Assembly: GCA_023213395.1 (NCBI GenBank)
Contig: CM041465.1
Location: 196,485,741 to 196,549,740, forward strand
DNA length: 64,000 nt
DNA from: Cycas panzhihuaensis
Taxonomy: Eukaryota; Cycadophyta
Reading direction: 5' to 3'
In this document: one piece after another, positions 1 to 11,124 of the stretch
How positions within the stretch are numbered: position 1 is the first letter of the stretch
Layout of the letters: each line of letters begins with the position of its first letter
Translations under genes and position numbers: made by a program
The notes under the pieces: model-generated
Seen by the model: the letters and a program-made list of their open reading frames with translations, nothing else
Told to the model about the DNA's origin: nothing
The model's database searches: none

Positions 1-466
1 GCAATGTAAGCAACACGAAGACTCGAATAGCGAACACGAAGCGGGCCGCGGAGGGTAGGAGGACCTAGCAATGAGGCTACCCGAGAGCGAGCCATCGGGG
101 CACTGATCGAGTAGGCGGAACGGGACCACAGGTCCCGAAAGTTGCTTCGGAAAGCAAAACGTGCCCCCAGACGGGGGAACACTTCCTTCGGGAGCTCCAG
201 GGGCGAAAAAGGACTGCGAAAACGAGCTCGGGCGGAAGCAGGCCAAGCGAGTATAAACTCGGGCATGCTCGGGGCGGTAGCAAAGCAGTGCAAAGGGCCC
301 CCAAAATGCGACCATAAAGCGCCATAAATGCTTCGTAAGAGGAAGCGAAGAGGCGCCCATGGAGCGCAATGGTGATCGGGCACGAAGGCAAAAGGCGATC
401 AGCGTGACGAGACGGTCCCGACGGCATCACGAGCCAAAAGCGGAAGAAAGCCCGTCGGGGCCCGCC

Positions 467-474
467 TATATAAG
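467..474 (+). promoter_or_regulatory. TATA box-like motif upstream of the PMD unit
   Basis: TATATAAG lies in a GC-rich context on the plus strand, about 650 bp upstream of the first PMD codon at 1113. Its orientation agrees with the PMD unit and is opposite to the gag-protease genes further right. It could be a promoter of the PMD unit itself or of a plus-strand LTR whose boundaries I could not set. The assignment rests only on the motif and its position. Confidence 0.4.
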
Positions 475-892
475 GAAAATCAATGAAAACCGGATTCATT
501 TTCACCGGCTCTCGTCGAAACCGAGCCTTTTCCTTACGACGGAGCTGCCCGACTTGAAACACCGAGGACGATCCGACCGTTAGATCGGAGCGAGGAGACG
601 ATCGTTGCGGCCGGGAAGCGAGATGACGGCCGTCGAGGCCGGGATCCGTGAGTGGATCCTACGATACCTTAGTGAATTTGCAATTTGAATTTCATCGCTC
701 TTCATTGAATTTAAATGCTTTCCCACGCCCCTTATGGGCGATTAGAGGCCTCCCGGAGTCCGAATCGGACCCGGCAAGAGGCGGGGACCTGGGCATTAGG
801 CAGCCCGGGTCCCGGTGGGCCCCACATGGGGTCCACTGCAGAAATTTTTGATTTTCGGGGGCAAAATTTCATTTTTTAGAAGGCTGCCGGCG

Positions 893-936
893 GTACCGCA
901 GCAAAGATCGCGGCACCGCGATCTTTGCCGCGGTAT
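893..936. repeat. Inverted repeat (hairpin), left palindrome cluster
   Basis: Perfect 13-base arms at 901-913 and 916-928 flank a 2-base centre, and the pairing extends imperfectly outward through GTACCGC-type sequence to 893 and 936. It is the first of a short run of foldback sequences in front of the PMD reading frame. A further small hairpin (GGGGCC arms, GAAC loop) is at 1035-1050. Confidence 0.8.
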
Positions 937-962
937 CTCAGCAGAGACGATCGCCGCGGGGC

Positions 963-1000
963 CCGCTCTGAACTTAGCGGTACCGCTAAGTTCAGAGCGG
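963..1000. repeat. 38-bp perfect palindrome centred on GGTACC
   Basis: The 38 bases equal their own reverse complement. The centre AACTTAGCGGTACCGCTAAG is shared with the 46-bp palindrome at 9654-9699, so the two are related copies and not chance palindromes. The reading frames that cross this point on both strands give the same short peptide because of the symmetry, and they are not genes. Confidence 0.9.
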
Positions 1001-1112
1001 TACGCAGGCAGAAAGTTAGAAAAAACACAAAAAGGGGCCGAACGGCCCCGAAAACTGGAAAAGACATAGGGATAGACTGCTAGGAGACTGACTCTCGACT
1101 GACTATGACTGA

Positions 1113-2979
1113 TTGCAGGCAGTTATCGCGGTGGACAACCGCGAGAACATCGGCGTACCCATTCTGAGTAGCTTAGAGCTGTCGACGGAGGAGGACAAGG
1201 CGGTTGTGAAGAGATGCGGCCTATACAAGGCCTTGAAGACCCCTCAGTACGCGTCCGATCAGAGACTCCTGGTGGACATTGTGTCGCACTGGGATAGGAG
1301 GAGGCATGTGTTTCACCTGCCTCAGATAGGGGACGTCACCATTACTCCGCAGGATGTCAGGCGGATCCTGGGAGTGCCGGCGATGGGGAGACCCGTGAGA
1401 CTGAGGGCGCCGCCAGCAACGAGGCGACACACAGGCGGCCCGGTTCCTCATGGGGAGACAGATGGCGTGAGAGGGGCTCCTCTCAGACGGTACTCATGTC
1501 GGGATTCCTCAAGCGAGGAAGCTCATTTTATTATGCATTCGCTCCGGATCTCCGAAATGTAACTCTGGGAGATCCTGTGAGGCCGGGTGGACGCAGCCGA
1601 GGCAGGCCGGCGAGAGGATGGATTGGGCTACTCTAGTTGTGGCGAACCTCGTCGCCCAACTAGATGCGATCAGAGGCTCAGGGAGAGGTGGCACATCATA
1701 CAAAGACATTGCTCCATCTTGGTTCTTTGACCATTTCGCTGATGCAGTGGCACCAAGTAGGGGACCGTTTCCCATATCGAGGTGGGCCCCGATGGTCCAC
1801 AGGTGGCAGACGCGGTTCAGAGGGACAGAGGACCAGCCTCATGTCCGCCGGTCGGTCGACGCGACATCGCCCACCTCCTCACCCTGACAGTTATGTGGCG
1901 GATCCATACGGGATGGTGAGGTGGGCGGCGATGACGCAGAGGGAGGAGCACCCATCGATGACAGCGATGGCGATGGCGACGATGGGGCGGCGGGCCCATC
2001 ACGCCCACTGAGGCTGCCGGCGGGATCACCCGGAGCTGCCACAGGGGGGGCCAGCCTGGCAGGAGCTGCAGAGGCGAGCGGCGAGGGACTGGGGACTGTG
2101 CTCCGGATCGTGAGGAGATCCGGAGGAGCGAGAGTCGAGCCCGTCCCTACCGAGGATGAGGCAGAGGCAGAGGACGTGCCTGAGGATGAGGCACCGGCCA
2201 CTGGCGGGGAGCCAGGAGAGGAAGATGTCGCTCGAGCAGAGGGCCCGGCAGCCGCAGCAGGTGAGACCTAACCGTTCCCTTAGTCGTTTGACATCTAGAT
2301 AGAATTTTGATTTGGTTTGATTTATATCGAGGATACACAGCGCATGGCATGTTGCCTTGGCGGTGTAGGGAGATCGAGGACCGATGGAGGCGGTGGCGAG
2401 GGAGATATTCCCTCAGGTCTATGCGGAGGGGCAACCGCCCATCCAGGCAGGTGATGAGCCTAGAGCAGCGGGAGCCCACAGAGAGGCATTCGCCCCGTTG
2501 GTGAGGGCGAGGGATATATGGGCTGCGGAGTCCCAAGAGCACGCTACATCCCAGGGACGACTGCAGCAGGAGAGAGACGACGCGAGGCGCGAGAGGGATG
2601 AGGCGCGGCGCGAGAGAGACGAGCTGCGAGGACGGGTCCAGGCTCTAGAGGCACAGGGTGGCACAGGTGAGACAATGAGAGCGGAGACCCGGTGATAATC
2701 ATCACAGAGCGTCTTAGGACGACAGAGGAGGCACTCGGAGAGGCGGGATCGTATCCAGCCCGTCACGATCGCCTAGTGGCCCGAATAGCCTCGAGGTCGG
2801 CAGAGCCGGACACACACCTGCACTGGCTACGACCCCGAGACGGCCACGGGACGAGGCAAGCGAGGCGGGCAGCTCGCGGAGGACCAGGAGGAGCCTCGCG
2901 GGGACGTGGTCCCCAGGAGAGGGATCACGCAGGCCAGGAGACGGGACCCCAGGATCGGGGCAGCAGCAGCAGTAGCTAG
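1113..2979 (+). CDS. Plant mobile domain (PMD) protein unit, interrupted
   Basis: The first open segment (1113-1562, 149 codons) contains the start of a plant mobile domain: the stretch LLVDIVSHWDRRRHVFHLP followed by GDVTITPQDVRRILGVP (about residues 54-92) is the typical PMD opening. The family (MAIN/MAIL-like; PF10536) is found both in host genes and inside LTR retrotransposons. Coding potential continues in other frames: an acidic, Ala/Gly/Pro-rich linker (1921-2260), then a charged coiled coil with repeated ARRERDE units (about 2560-2640), then an Arg-rich tail ending at 2979. CAG/GTGAG donor-like sites at about 2260 and 2666, with AG acceptors about 80 and 40 bases later, could be small introns. 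The middle (1390-1900) looks frame-shifted or spliced. It lies antisense to the neighbouring gag-protease genes. The PMD start is a confident call; the whole-gene model is not. Confidence 0.65.
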
Positions 2980-2999
2980 GAGATCCGCGTACACATGTA

Positions 3000-3600
3000 C
3001 GGTTTTGCCGGGAAAGCGCGGGCCTCCAGGGGGTCATATGTAGGCTCACATGATTGTACTCCCCCTGCAAGGACCCCGGCTTCCCACACACACGATGTAC
3101 TATGACATTTTGATATATATATACATACGGGGCAATTGGAACCCCATTTTGACATGAAATGGTGTACCATGTATGGTAGAGGTAGCATGCATGATTTATT
3201 TTCGTAAATGGATATTTTTGTATGTTGTAAATGTTCATATGCTGTAAATATTTGTTTGTTTTAGAAATGCAAATGTGTAGATATGCAGATTTTTTGTTGT
3301 AGATATCTTATTGAAAGTATCAGTGTTTCCTTCCATGTATGGCCATATGTCTAACAGGAGCACACACATCCACCGTGAGTAGAGGCGATCGAGAGGTGTG
3401 AGGTTAGAGGATGGGGCGACATACATGTCCACGAGGGAGCATAGCGGAATGTGCAAAGGAAACGACAAGCATGGAAAAGGGGAGTAACGATACTCCACGT
3501 CGTCCTAATTTGGGGAATGCCCAAAATAGGAAGACAAAGGTTCCCAATAGCTCATGGGAACGCGGGTTCCGCAGAGGAACCGAAGCGAATCGAAGAAAAA
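3000..3600. other. Spacer between the PMD unit and the gag-protease element
   Basis: No supported gene is seen. The stretch shifts from AT-rich (about 3100-3350) back to GC-richer sequence. It may contain the junction between two elements of opposite orientation, but no LTR end or target duplication was found here. Confidence 0.4.
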
Positions 3601-3770
3601 TCCACCTTAAATTGCCATTCAACCCGCAGTTAGGAGGAATGGGGACAACCTAAGATGGTAGTTTAGGCTCGTTTCGGAGCAAGAATCCATCTCAAATTGC
3701 CATTCCACCCGTGGTTGGGAGGAATGGGAACAATCTAAAATGGTAGTTTAGGCTCGTTGCGGAGCATGAA
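3601..3770. repeat. 85-bp tandem duplication
   Basis: Two head-to-tail copies (3601-3685 and 3686-3770) share long blocks such as ATGGTAGTTTAGGCTCGTT and differ by scattered substitutions. The second copy overlaps the 3' end of the minus-strand protease frame. In that orientation the array sits just downstream of the protease, where pol would be expected. Confidence 0.85.
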
Positions 3771-5151
3771 GAGAGGAAGAGGTGTGCGTAGACCCCATAA
3801 AGGTAGGGGTAGTCACACGCAGGGTAGGAGATAGGTGACGAAGAGTAGGGCCAGTGTGGCTAGGTCTACCAGTAAACTTGCTATGGTCGGAACCAGATGA
3901 GTGCAACAGACTTGGCACACGGCGGACCGCGTGGCAAGGTTGCATCCGAGTAGGAGTGGCTCTAGTCCGAGGTAAGGATCTAGAACGTGAAGAAGAAGTG
4001 CCTCTACGAGTGGCTCGCCGACGTGGGCGCCTACGTGAAACCGCCCGGGGGGGTCGAGAAAGTAAGATAAATGGCTGGTTTAAGACCAGCGGCTCGGGAG
4101 CCAATGTAGAATGAGGAAGAGCGGGAATATCCGATTGAGATATTCCCCTAGGTGCTCGCGAAACCAGGGTGACACGTCGAGGAGAGGGCCCATAGCCCTC
4201 GCCATCCGAATCAAAATCACTCATGGCGGCTAAGCAACCGTAACCACCTACACCAATAGGGGCAAACCTAACTAGGTTTGGCTCATGACGTGGCATAGGG
4301 CTCGACTGATGAAGGTCGGTCTCCTGAAACAAAGGTCCCACGGAAGGGGTAACCTCCTCAGGATCACTATCTTCATCATCGAAAATAGCCTGGCAGGCTG
4401 GATGAGAGGTGTGAGACGGCATTGGCTCACGGGCGACAACTTTAACTTGTCCTTCATGGACAAATTTAAGTTGCCCCCACTGAGTGGAGCAGACTGCCCC
4501 CATCTGGTCGAGCCATGGTCGGCCCAACAAGAGGTTGTACTCTACATCGACATCGAGTACAAAGAACTCGGCGAAAACGGTTTTCCCTCCTAAGGTGAGG
4601 GATAGGGAGATCGCCCCGGAGGGACTTCTCAGTCCCATCATACCCTTGGCATTTCCAAGGGACAGACTCAAGAGCTACTATGCCTAGCTCCTTGAGCATA
4701 CGCACAGGCATAGCGTTAACCGAGGAGCCATTATCTACAATGGTCCTCTTTACGATACAATCAGGAGTGTCAATGGTAATGACGAACAGGTAATGCAAAA
4801 GCTTCTCCCGCTTGCTGGGAGATGGGAGATCTCTAGGATCAAATGAGATGACAGGTGGCCCATGGGAGGTAGCACCTATCGCATGGATGGAAGCGTCTTG
4901 TTGGCCAAGAGCTTCAAGAAGAAGAGCACGTTGCTCGTGCGACTTCTCAAGACGCCCATCAAGGACATTCCCGCAGCGACGGTATAGAGCTCGTCAACGA
5001 TAGAAAAGGGCTTACCCTTCCCTGTGGGTTGGGTAAGGGCTCTCCTAAAGTCGAATCGACCGGGGCGGACGGGAATAGTCTTGGGAAGCGCAGGAATCTC
5101 CGGAGGAACGGCCTTGAGGAGGATCAAGGTGAGATGTGGATGAAGAGGCAC
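3748..5151 (-). pseudogene. Retrotransposon aspartic protease region, frame-broken
   Basis: Three minus-strand segments join into one retropepsin-like region. 5151-4876 carries the gag-to-protease linker (FDFRRAL, then FSIVDEL). 4798-4466 carries the catalytic motif as VDNGSSVNAMPVRMLKELG, where plant Ty3/gypsy proteases usually have D-S/T-G-S. 4671-3748 carries the second half, SLTLGGKTVFAEFFVLDVD and NLLLGRPWL. The frame changes near 5.1, 4.87 and 4.65 kb, so the copy is probably inactive unless frameshifting is used. After the protease there is an acidic and then Arg/Ser-rich tail, but no reverse transcriptase, RNase H or integrase. The ASN in the active site is unusual and could be a mutation. 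Confidence 0.75.
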
Positions 5152-7331
5152 CAGCTGCCTCTTTAGCGGCTTGGGACCGGGTTAAGGCATATAACGGAGT
5201 GGTCTCAAGCAATTGGACAACCTTCTTTCCCTTGTAGCGGGACTGCGAAGGTGATGGAGCACGGCGGTCAGGGGAGCGCGAAGGTGAAGGTGACCTTCGC
5301 ACACCCTTCCCTCTACCATGCGAAGGGCGAGGATCAGGAGATCTATCCCGATTCTGACTGTATCTTTGTTGAACATCACGACCACATTCCCCATGTTTGG
5401 GGAATGGGTCTCTATGAATGGGCTGATCGAGGTTAGGCCTCGATGCTCGCCTGGGGGACGAGTCGCGTGGGTGCTGTGCCCGGCAACGCGCATCGTCATG
5501 GAAACACTCCCCGTGGATGGAACACCACCTCTTCTCAAGGGGAGGATCGATCCTCCTTGCTTGAGAAGGTTGGGTGTTGCCCCCTTTGGGGGGGGCCGCA
5601 CGGGAAGTCTGCTGGACGGGTCTATGAGGGGTAGGTGACGAAGGAGGTTGGAGTTTTAGCTCCTTCATCGTGCGCTCGAACGAGCGAATGGCAGAAGTAA
5701 GGGGATCTAGGGTCCTCTCAGTCGGGTGAGAGGTGGTCCTAGCGGGCTGCGAAGGTGTGGTCTCCTTCGCTGGAGGAGGCGCCTCACGACGTTGCGAGGG
5801 CTTGGGAGGTTTCTTGAGACCTGCTTGGATCTCAATAGCCTCCAAAGCTAAACACCTCGAGATGGCGGAGTCACACGTGGTTGCCCCCATCTTGAGGACT
5901 TCCACATGCACCTCGGGGCGAAGTGCATTGACAAAGAGATCCCTCTTCAACTCCTCAGGCAATGTGGCCTTGGTGGAGTGAAGGAGGTCGTGAAAACGTC
6001 GCACAAAGTCACGATTCATCTCATCGTGACCTTGTTTGAGCGACAGAAGCGCCTTCATTCCGCTCTCGAATGGGCGCGCTACGTCAAAATAGTTGACGAA
6101 CTCGTCCACTATTTGGAATGAGGAGATCGAATGGGCGGGCGGTAGAACCACTTGAGGGCGCCGCCCGCAAGGATCGCGGAAGAGCTTCATCAAGATGTGG
6201 TCGTAGGCCCAATAGTCAATGCACGCCATGGAAAAGCTGCGCACATGCTCGGTTGGGTCCTGCGACGAAGTCCCATCAAATTTGGGGACTTCAGGAGGGT
6301 GAGGCGGCAAGTTAGTCCTCAACGCCTCAACAGACAAGGGCGTCGACCTATAGTCCACGAAAGGACGTGTCCTTGCCTGGGCTAAGGGATCGACAACCGA
6401 CAAAGGAACGGATGGGGTGTTTGTCCCCATCCCTCCTGGAGGAAACACCCCTTGTGGGAAGGGGGTCTGCGGGTAGATGTTCTGGAAAGGAGGCGCGCTC
6501 CCTTGTGCTGACGCAGCAGCAGGAGTCGCGCTGGACGTCGGAAACAGGGGGTGAGGGACCGAGTTTTGCCCATATGGGCCACCCGTAGGTGGCGCGACCC
6601 CATATGGGTGCAACGGGTCCACTCCATAGACAGGGAGGTGGTTTCCCTTGCCCTGCCCCCAAGGTTGTGACGTGTAGCCTGGGGGCACGTAAAGAGAAGG
6701 ACCACCAACCGGGTTCTGGACATACGTAGGAGTGGGTCCTACATGGTCAAGGCGCTAGCAGGCCCCGAGGCCTACTAGGGAACGCGCGCGCGCCACGTTC
6801 GTGGCGGGCACGCGGCGCTTGGTTTGAGCAAGGCATACTAACCCCGAGTTGAGGGAAAGATGCGCTGCGCGCGGGTCCCGAGGAAGTGGGACCACGACTA
6901 GGAACGGCAAACGCAACACTCGCCTTAGGAGCCGGGGTAGACACGGCATAGGACGTGTGTGCGCGGGCGGACGTATCAATCGTCGTAGATGACGTGGGCA
7001 TGGATGAGGAAGTCGCCACGTTGCGTAGCATCTCCGTTAACCATCTAGGAGGCGGTTGGCGGCGAACTGCTCGAAAGTACTCGCCAAGCGCCTCGACCGC
7101 GTCGGCGGGAGGGGTATCCTCATAGCCATACGAGGTCGAAGGGACTTCGAAGGTAGGGGACCCCTCAGGGCGCTCCTCGTAAGGCTCGCCAGTGGGGTGG
7201 CGGGTCTCACGAGTAGCCGGATCTTCCGCTGCATGAGTGGAAGGCTCAAAATCTTCGGGGTGGAAATGGTCATCAGGGTAATAGATGGAATCCTCGCCCT
7301 CACAGGTGGATTCCGGACGAAGGGAACTCAT
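5045..7331 (-). CDS. gag: Retrotransposon Gag (Ty3/gypsy type)
   Basis: The long minus-strand frame 6688-5045 (547 codons) has a Pro/Gly-rich N-terminus, then the plant retrotransposon gag core (PF03732 type): VPKFDGTSSQDPTEHVRSF, the segment around VNYFDVARPF, and LSLKQGHDEMNRDFVRRF. A basic Arg/Ser/Pro-rich C-terminus follows. Just upstream, 7331-6747 (194 codons) is an acidic N-terminal extension in another frame (DDHFHPEDFEPS; ALGEYFRAVRRQPPPRWLTE), probably originally continuous with gag across the break near 6.7 kb. Gag would form the virus-like particle that packages element RNA. The long open frame and retained CpG content suggest a younger insertion than the AT-rich elements elsewhere. 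A classical CCHC knuckle is not evident. Confidence 0.8.
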
Positions 7332-9653
7332 GAGTTCCCGAAGTCATGGCATGGTAGGCCCAATCGGACGGGTATCCTTCCATTGCCGAAACGGGGCTCG
7401 ACGATGGAATGAAACGCGTCGATTGGTCTTCTAACAACGGCAAACCCCGCAAGCGGCGCGAGGGACGTCGCATGCAACGCCTCCGCGAGCGTTGTTAGAA
7501 AAAGCGAAAAGGAAAAGAAAGGAAAGCACTGCAAACCCGTTGGGGGTTGCCCAACTCAAAACATAAAATGCGAGCCTACCTAAAGGCAAGAGCACCGACA
7601 CGAAGGAAGCGGATCTAGCTCCCTTCTTGGCGGTCCCGTGATGGTCGCCAAGGAAACGCTCTCCACGGGGCAATGATCCAACGCCTAGCGGGAAGGACAC
7701 AAAACCACAGGGCTAATAGGCTAAAGAACGAGGATCATACCTCGCGGGACGTCCGTCTTGGCGGAGCGCGGTGCACGGATCGCAAGGTGCCTGGTTGCTT
7801 CCAGGTAGCCGTGCAAGGCGAGGCCCTCCTACCCTTCGGATGGCCGGGAAAGGGAAAAGGGAACTCGCACGCCGCTACTTCTCAAGGCAATGAGAAAGCG
7901 GCGAAGGGGTAACCAACCAAACGTGTCGCAGGTAAGATATATGCAAGAGCGGCTAAGGAGGGATCGGTCAAAGGATCTCAAATACCATAATACGCGGGGT
8001 ATAGCAAAGAAAGGTACAAGTAAAGCAAATGCAGAGTGAAAAGCAAGTACAAAATAAATAGTTATTTCTTCCCCTTTTTCTTATGTTCTTTAACTACTAA
8101 AGCAAGTGTAAAGAAACGTAAGAGCACGAAAAAGAGTATGGAAGGTGAGCGGAGAATACCTGGATCCGGCGGTTGGGCTGAGACGCAGGTGTCCGTCCAC
8201 GGTTGCGCTTCCTCCCGTCGTCCTCCTCGTATGCGACGGTTGCAAGCGGTGATGGGGATCACTTACCTCCCCGAAAGCAAATAAACACTAACTAAACTGA
8301 AACGATAGAAAATAAAGCTCAAAGCGACATAAACAAAAAGGGAGAACGTACCAAACAAGCGTCGACCGGCAATGGGTCGACCCTATGCGCCCCTTTGTTC
8401 CGAACGCCTCGCAAGCAAATAAGCGAATACCTTCCTCTCGAGAGAGGCTACGAGATACAAAAAGGTATGTATATATGTGCATAAGTAAAATAAATTAAGC
8501 TAGGAAGATACGGTTAGGCACTAACATGCAATGAAAGGAAACGAAGTCACACGACACATATGCAATCGACATACACCACCAACGCACAAACGGGATCGAG
8601 TGTAGCCTCGGGATGGCTAACTCACCCACGAGAGGTCTCCACAGATATAAGGGAAGCGATGCTAGCATGTAACAGGGGCCGGGTCGTGTAGCAACGGATA
8701 GCCTATACCAAGACGGGTATTCAAACCGACTCTCCAAAGCTTCTCTAGCCCCGTTTCCTAAGCGAAAGCGGGAGATAAAGGGGGAGAGGATAAGGGACGG
8801 AACCCTTGGGGAGTGGGACGGCACTGGGGGACGGAACCCCGCCTATCTCCCTCTAACCCTCGTGTAACCCTTTATGCCGGCTTGCCCAAGAAATGGCGAA
8901 AGAGAAGGGTTGGAGGAAAAGGATGGGTTTAGGGGGGGGCAAGTGAGAAACTAGGCCTAGCCTAGGGCAACACTCACTGGGCCACAACCGCTACGGTTAT
9001 TTGCATCAAATGATCAAGGGAAACTCAAGGAAATACATGCACAAAGAGAGGAAAAGATTTGCAAGTAAGCAATGAAGAAATAAGCAAAAAAAAGCACTTA
9101 ACAAGGGACACCAAATACCTCCAATGATGAGAAATGAGAGCATGTAGGTCCTTGGAAGCTTGGTGCAGCGGTCCAACCAATGCCTATGAGGTGTTGTTGC
9201 ATGTCCCTTGCAAGAGAATAAGGTAGTGGAACCTCATGCAAGTCAAAAGCTTGGAAATGGCTCCTTGCGATGGTCTTTCTTGGTGAAAAATCCTCTTGAA
9301 AGCCTTGAGAATGTATGAAGAGGAAGAGTGCTTAGAACGGAGCTCCGTAGGGGGCAGCAATGGCCCTGCAACTCCAGCAATAGCAGCCCTTTGTACCTCT
9401 GATCCACAGCTGTAGGAGGATGTCTCTTATCACTGCTTTTATTCTTTGTCTCTTTTTGAAGAAAATGCTCTAGGAAAGTTGAAAAGTGAGGTGAATAATG
9501 AAGCAAATGAATGAAAAAATGGTTTTTATGTCTTGAGTGAAGCAAGTGAACGTTGGGGGCCCTCGGGCGCCTCCAACTTAGAGCCACGCGCGGATTCGCG
9601 AAAAATCGCGGCCACTGTCGCGTGGTTTCTCTTTTTTTTAAATTTTAAACAGT
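7332..9653. other. GC-rich leader or LTR region upstream of gag
   Basis: No convincing gene is present. In minus orientation this is the 5' side of the gag-protease element and should hold its leader, primer-binding site and 5' LTR. I found no tRNA-Met type primer-binding site and no matching second LTR copy in the window, so the boundaries stay open. The partner LTR may lie left of position 1. The sequence becomes less GC-rich between about 8.0 and 9.5 kb. Confidence 0.4.
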
Positions 9654-9750
9654 CGTACCGCGATAAACTTAGCGGTACCGCTAAGTTTATCGCGGTACGC
9701 ACTGGCACCGCCCGGAACTCCGCGGTACCGCTTAATTTACCGCGGTACGG
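9654..9750. repeat. 46-bp perfect palindrome plus a related imperfect copy
   Basis: 9654-9699 is a perfect 46-base palindrome centred on GGTACC. Its core is shared with the palindrome at 963-1000. 9720-9750 holds a second, imperfect foldback built from the same CCGCGGTACCGC words. The cluster lies about 2.3 kb upstream of the gag start and the left cluster lies on the other side of the element, but the sequences next to the palindromes do not match, so they are not simply parts of two LTR copies. Confidence 0.9.
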
Positions 9751-9759
9751 AACCGAAAC

Positions 9760-11124
9760 CCAAAAAACAGAAAATTAAAGTAAGAAATCAGGTCTTTAAG
9801 GTAAAATCATAAGTTAAACTCAAAATGCATTAGTCAAGAGCAGTTTTAGGTCATGGGCATGTGCTCAAACGGTGCAAAAAGACCTAACTAAGGGTTAAAC
9901 CAGGCTTAGAAAGGGTTTGCAACATAAGCGACGCCTTGTAACACGCATAACAGTAGGCAAAAGGATCCCGAAAGACCATGGAGACGTCGTGGGTGGTTGT
10001 ACGCCATACGGGGTGTCGCATTCGCTGATGAATGCCCCCGCTGTGAGTCGTCATAGGCTAAAAGGTGCCGTTAGGCACATGCATAATGAACAAGCAATCA
10101 AACAGTGCATATGGACAGCACATGTCAATCAAACCATTCCCAATTCTGCAGCGATCATAAGTAAGCAAAGTAAAGGCATATACCGCACAAACACGTGTCG
10201 ATGTGTCGAAGTCCATTCCCGATAGCCGGAAACAGTTTCCTTACTTGTGGGCAAGATGTTGGGCAAATTTTTAGGTTGTATGTAGGAAAATCTTTGTGTA
10301 TGTTGATTGATGTCAGAGATTGGGCGACTTTGTACAGCTTGCTGCCCTATTTTCTCTCCATACTAAGTGTATTCTACTTGGAGAAGGTGCATTACCTACT
10401 TGAGTATGTCAGTGACAAACATATGGCTGAATTTCCAAGCCGCATAAGGTGTTTATAAGCCATGGTAAGCTCGGGCATCACTATGCAGGCCGCAACCCTA
10501 CACACAGCAGTCATGTCTCTAAACTCACATCATTTGAGGTTGATGCATATATTTTGAGGAGCTTTTGATGTATATTAAGGTTTATCAACCTTAATCCATC
10601 CTTAATAATCATTTATGATTGATTTACAGCATGCGCATTGAGTGAAAAGCTGCGCAGGTATTGTGAATAGCTGCCAACCAAAAAATATGCCTTTTGGCAT
10701 ATTCTCATATAAATTTGAGTTCATAACCTTTCAGAAACCATTGATACAATATTTTGTGTATACAACATTGTGTATTGAGTATTTTCTATCAAGTATGGAG
10801 ATCATGGAAGCCAATTTTGATCTGAATTTGACTTGCATGTCGTACCAACCACTACTATGTTGAAATTTCCTATGTTGTGAAGCATTTTTTGTGGATTATA
10901 AGTAGTTTTCAAAGCTATTTAAGCAATTGCAGAACCATCTTGAGTTCTAGTGCTATTGGGTTGATTGTTGGTGAGCGGTTTTTGGCTTGCATAACCATTA
11001 GATTGAGTACCCCAACATATGTGCTTATGAAGAAGGAGAATGCAGTGAAGTTGGTGTTGTCCAAAGGACTATAGGTCTAGCAGTCTAGTGTTATTGACTC
11101 TATTTTTAAGCCCGTTTCTCAAGA
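9760..11124. other. Gene-free region with GC-to-AT transition
   Basis: The CpG-rich character fades around 10.2 kb and AT-rich sequence begins. No coding match, LTR pair or RNA gene was seen. The 5' LTR and primer-binding site expected just upstream of the copia gag start at 11125 were not found here, so that element appears truncated or replaced at its 5' side. Confidence 0.45.

Noticed and set aside
77-562. 161-codon minus-strand frame at the window start
   Set aside because: No family resemblance; GC-rich DNA gives long chance frames, and the TATA motif and PMD unit are on the other strand.
876-1069. Frames on both strands across the left palindromes
   Set aside because: The similar peptides on both strands (NLAVPLS words) are produced by the palindrome itself, also at 9526-9778, and are not evidence of a protein family.
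860-9780. The two palindrome clusters as an LTR pair
   Set aside because: Sequence outside the palindromic cores does not match and no shared termini or target duplications were found.
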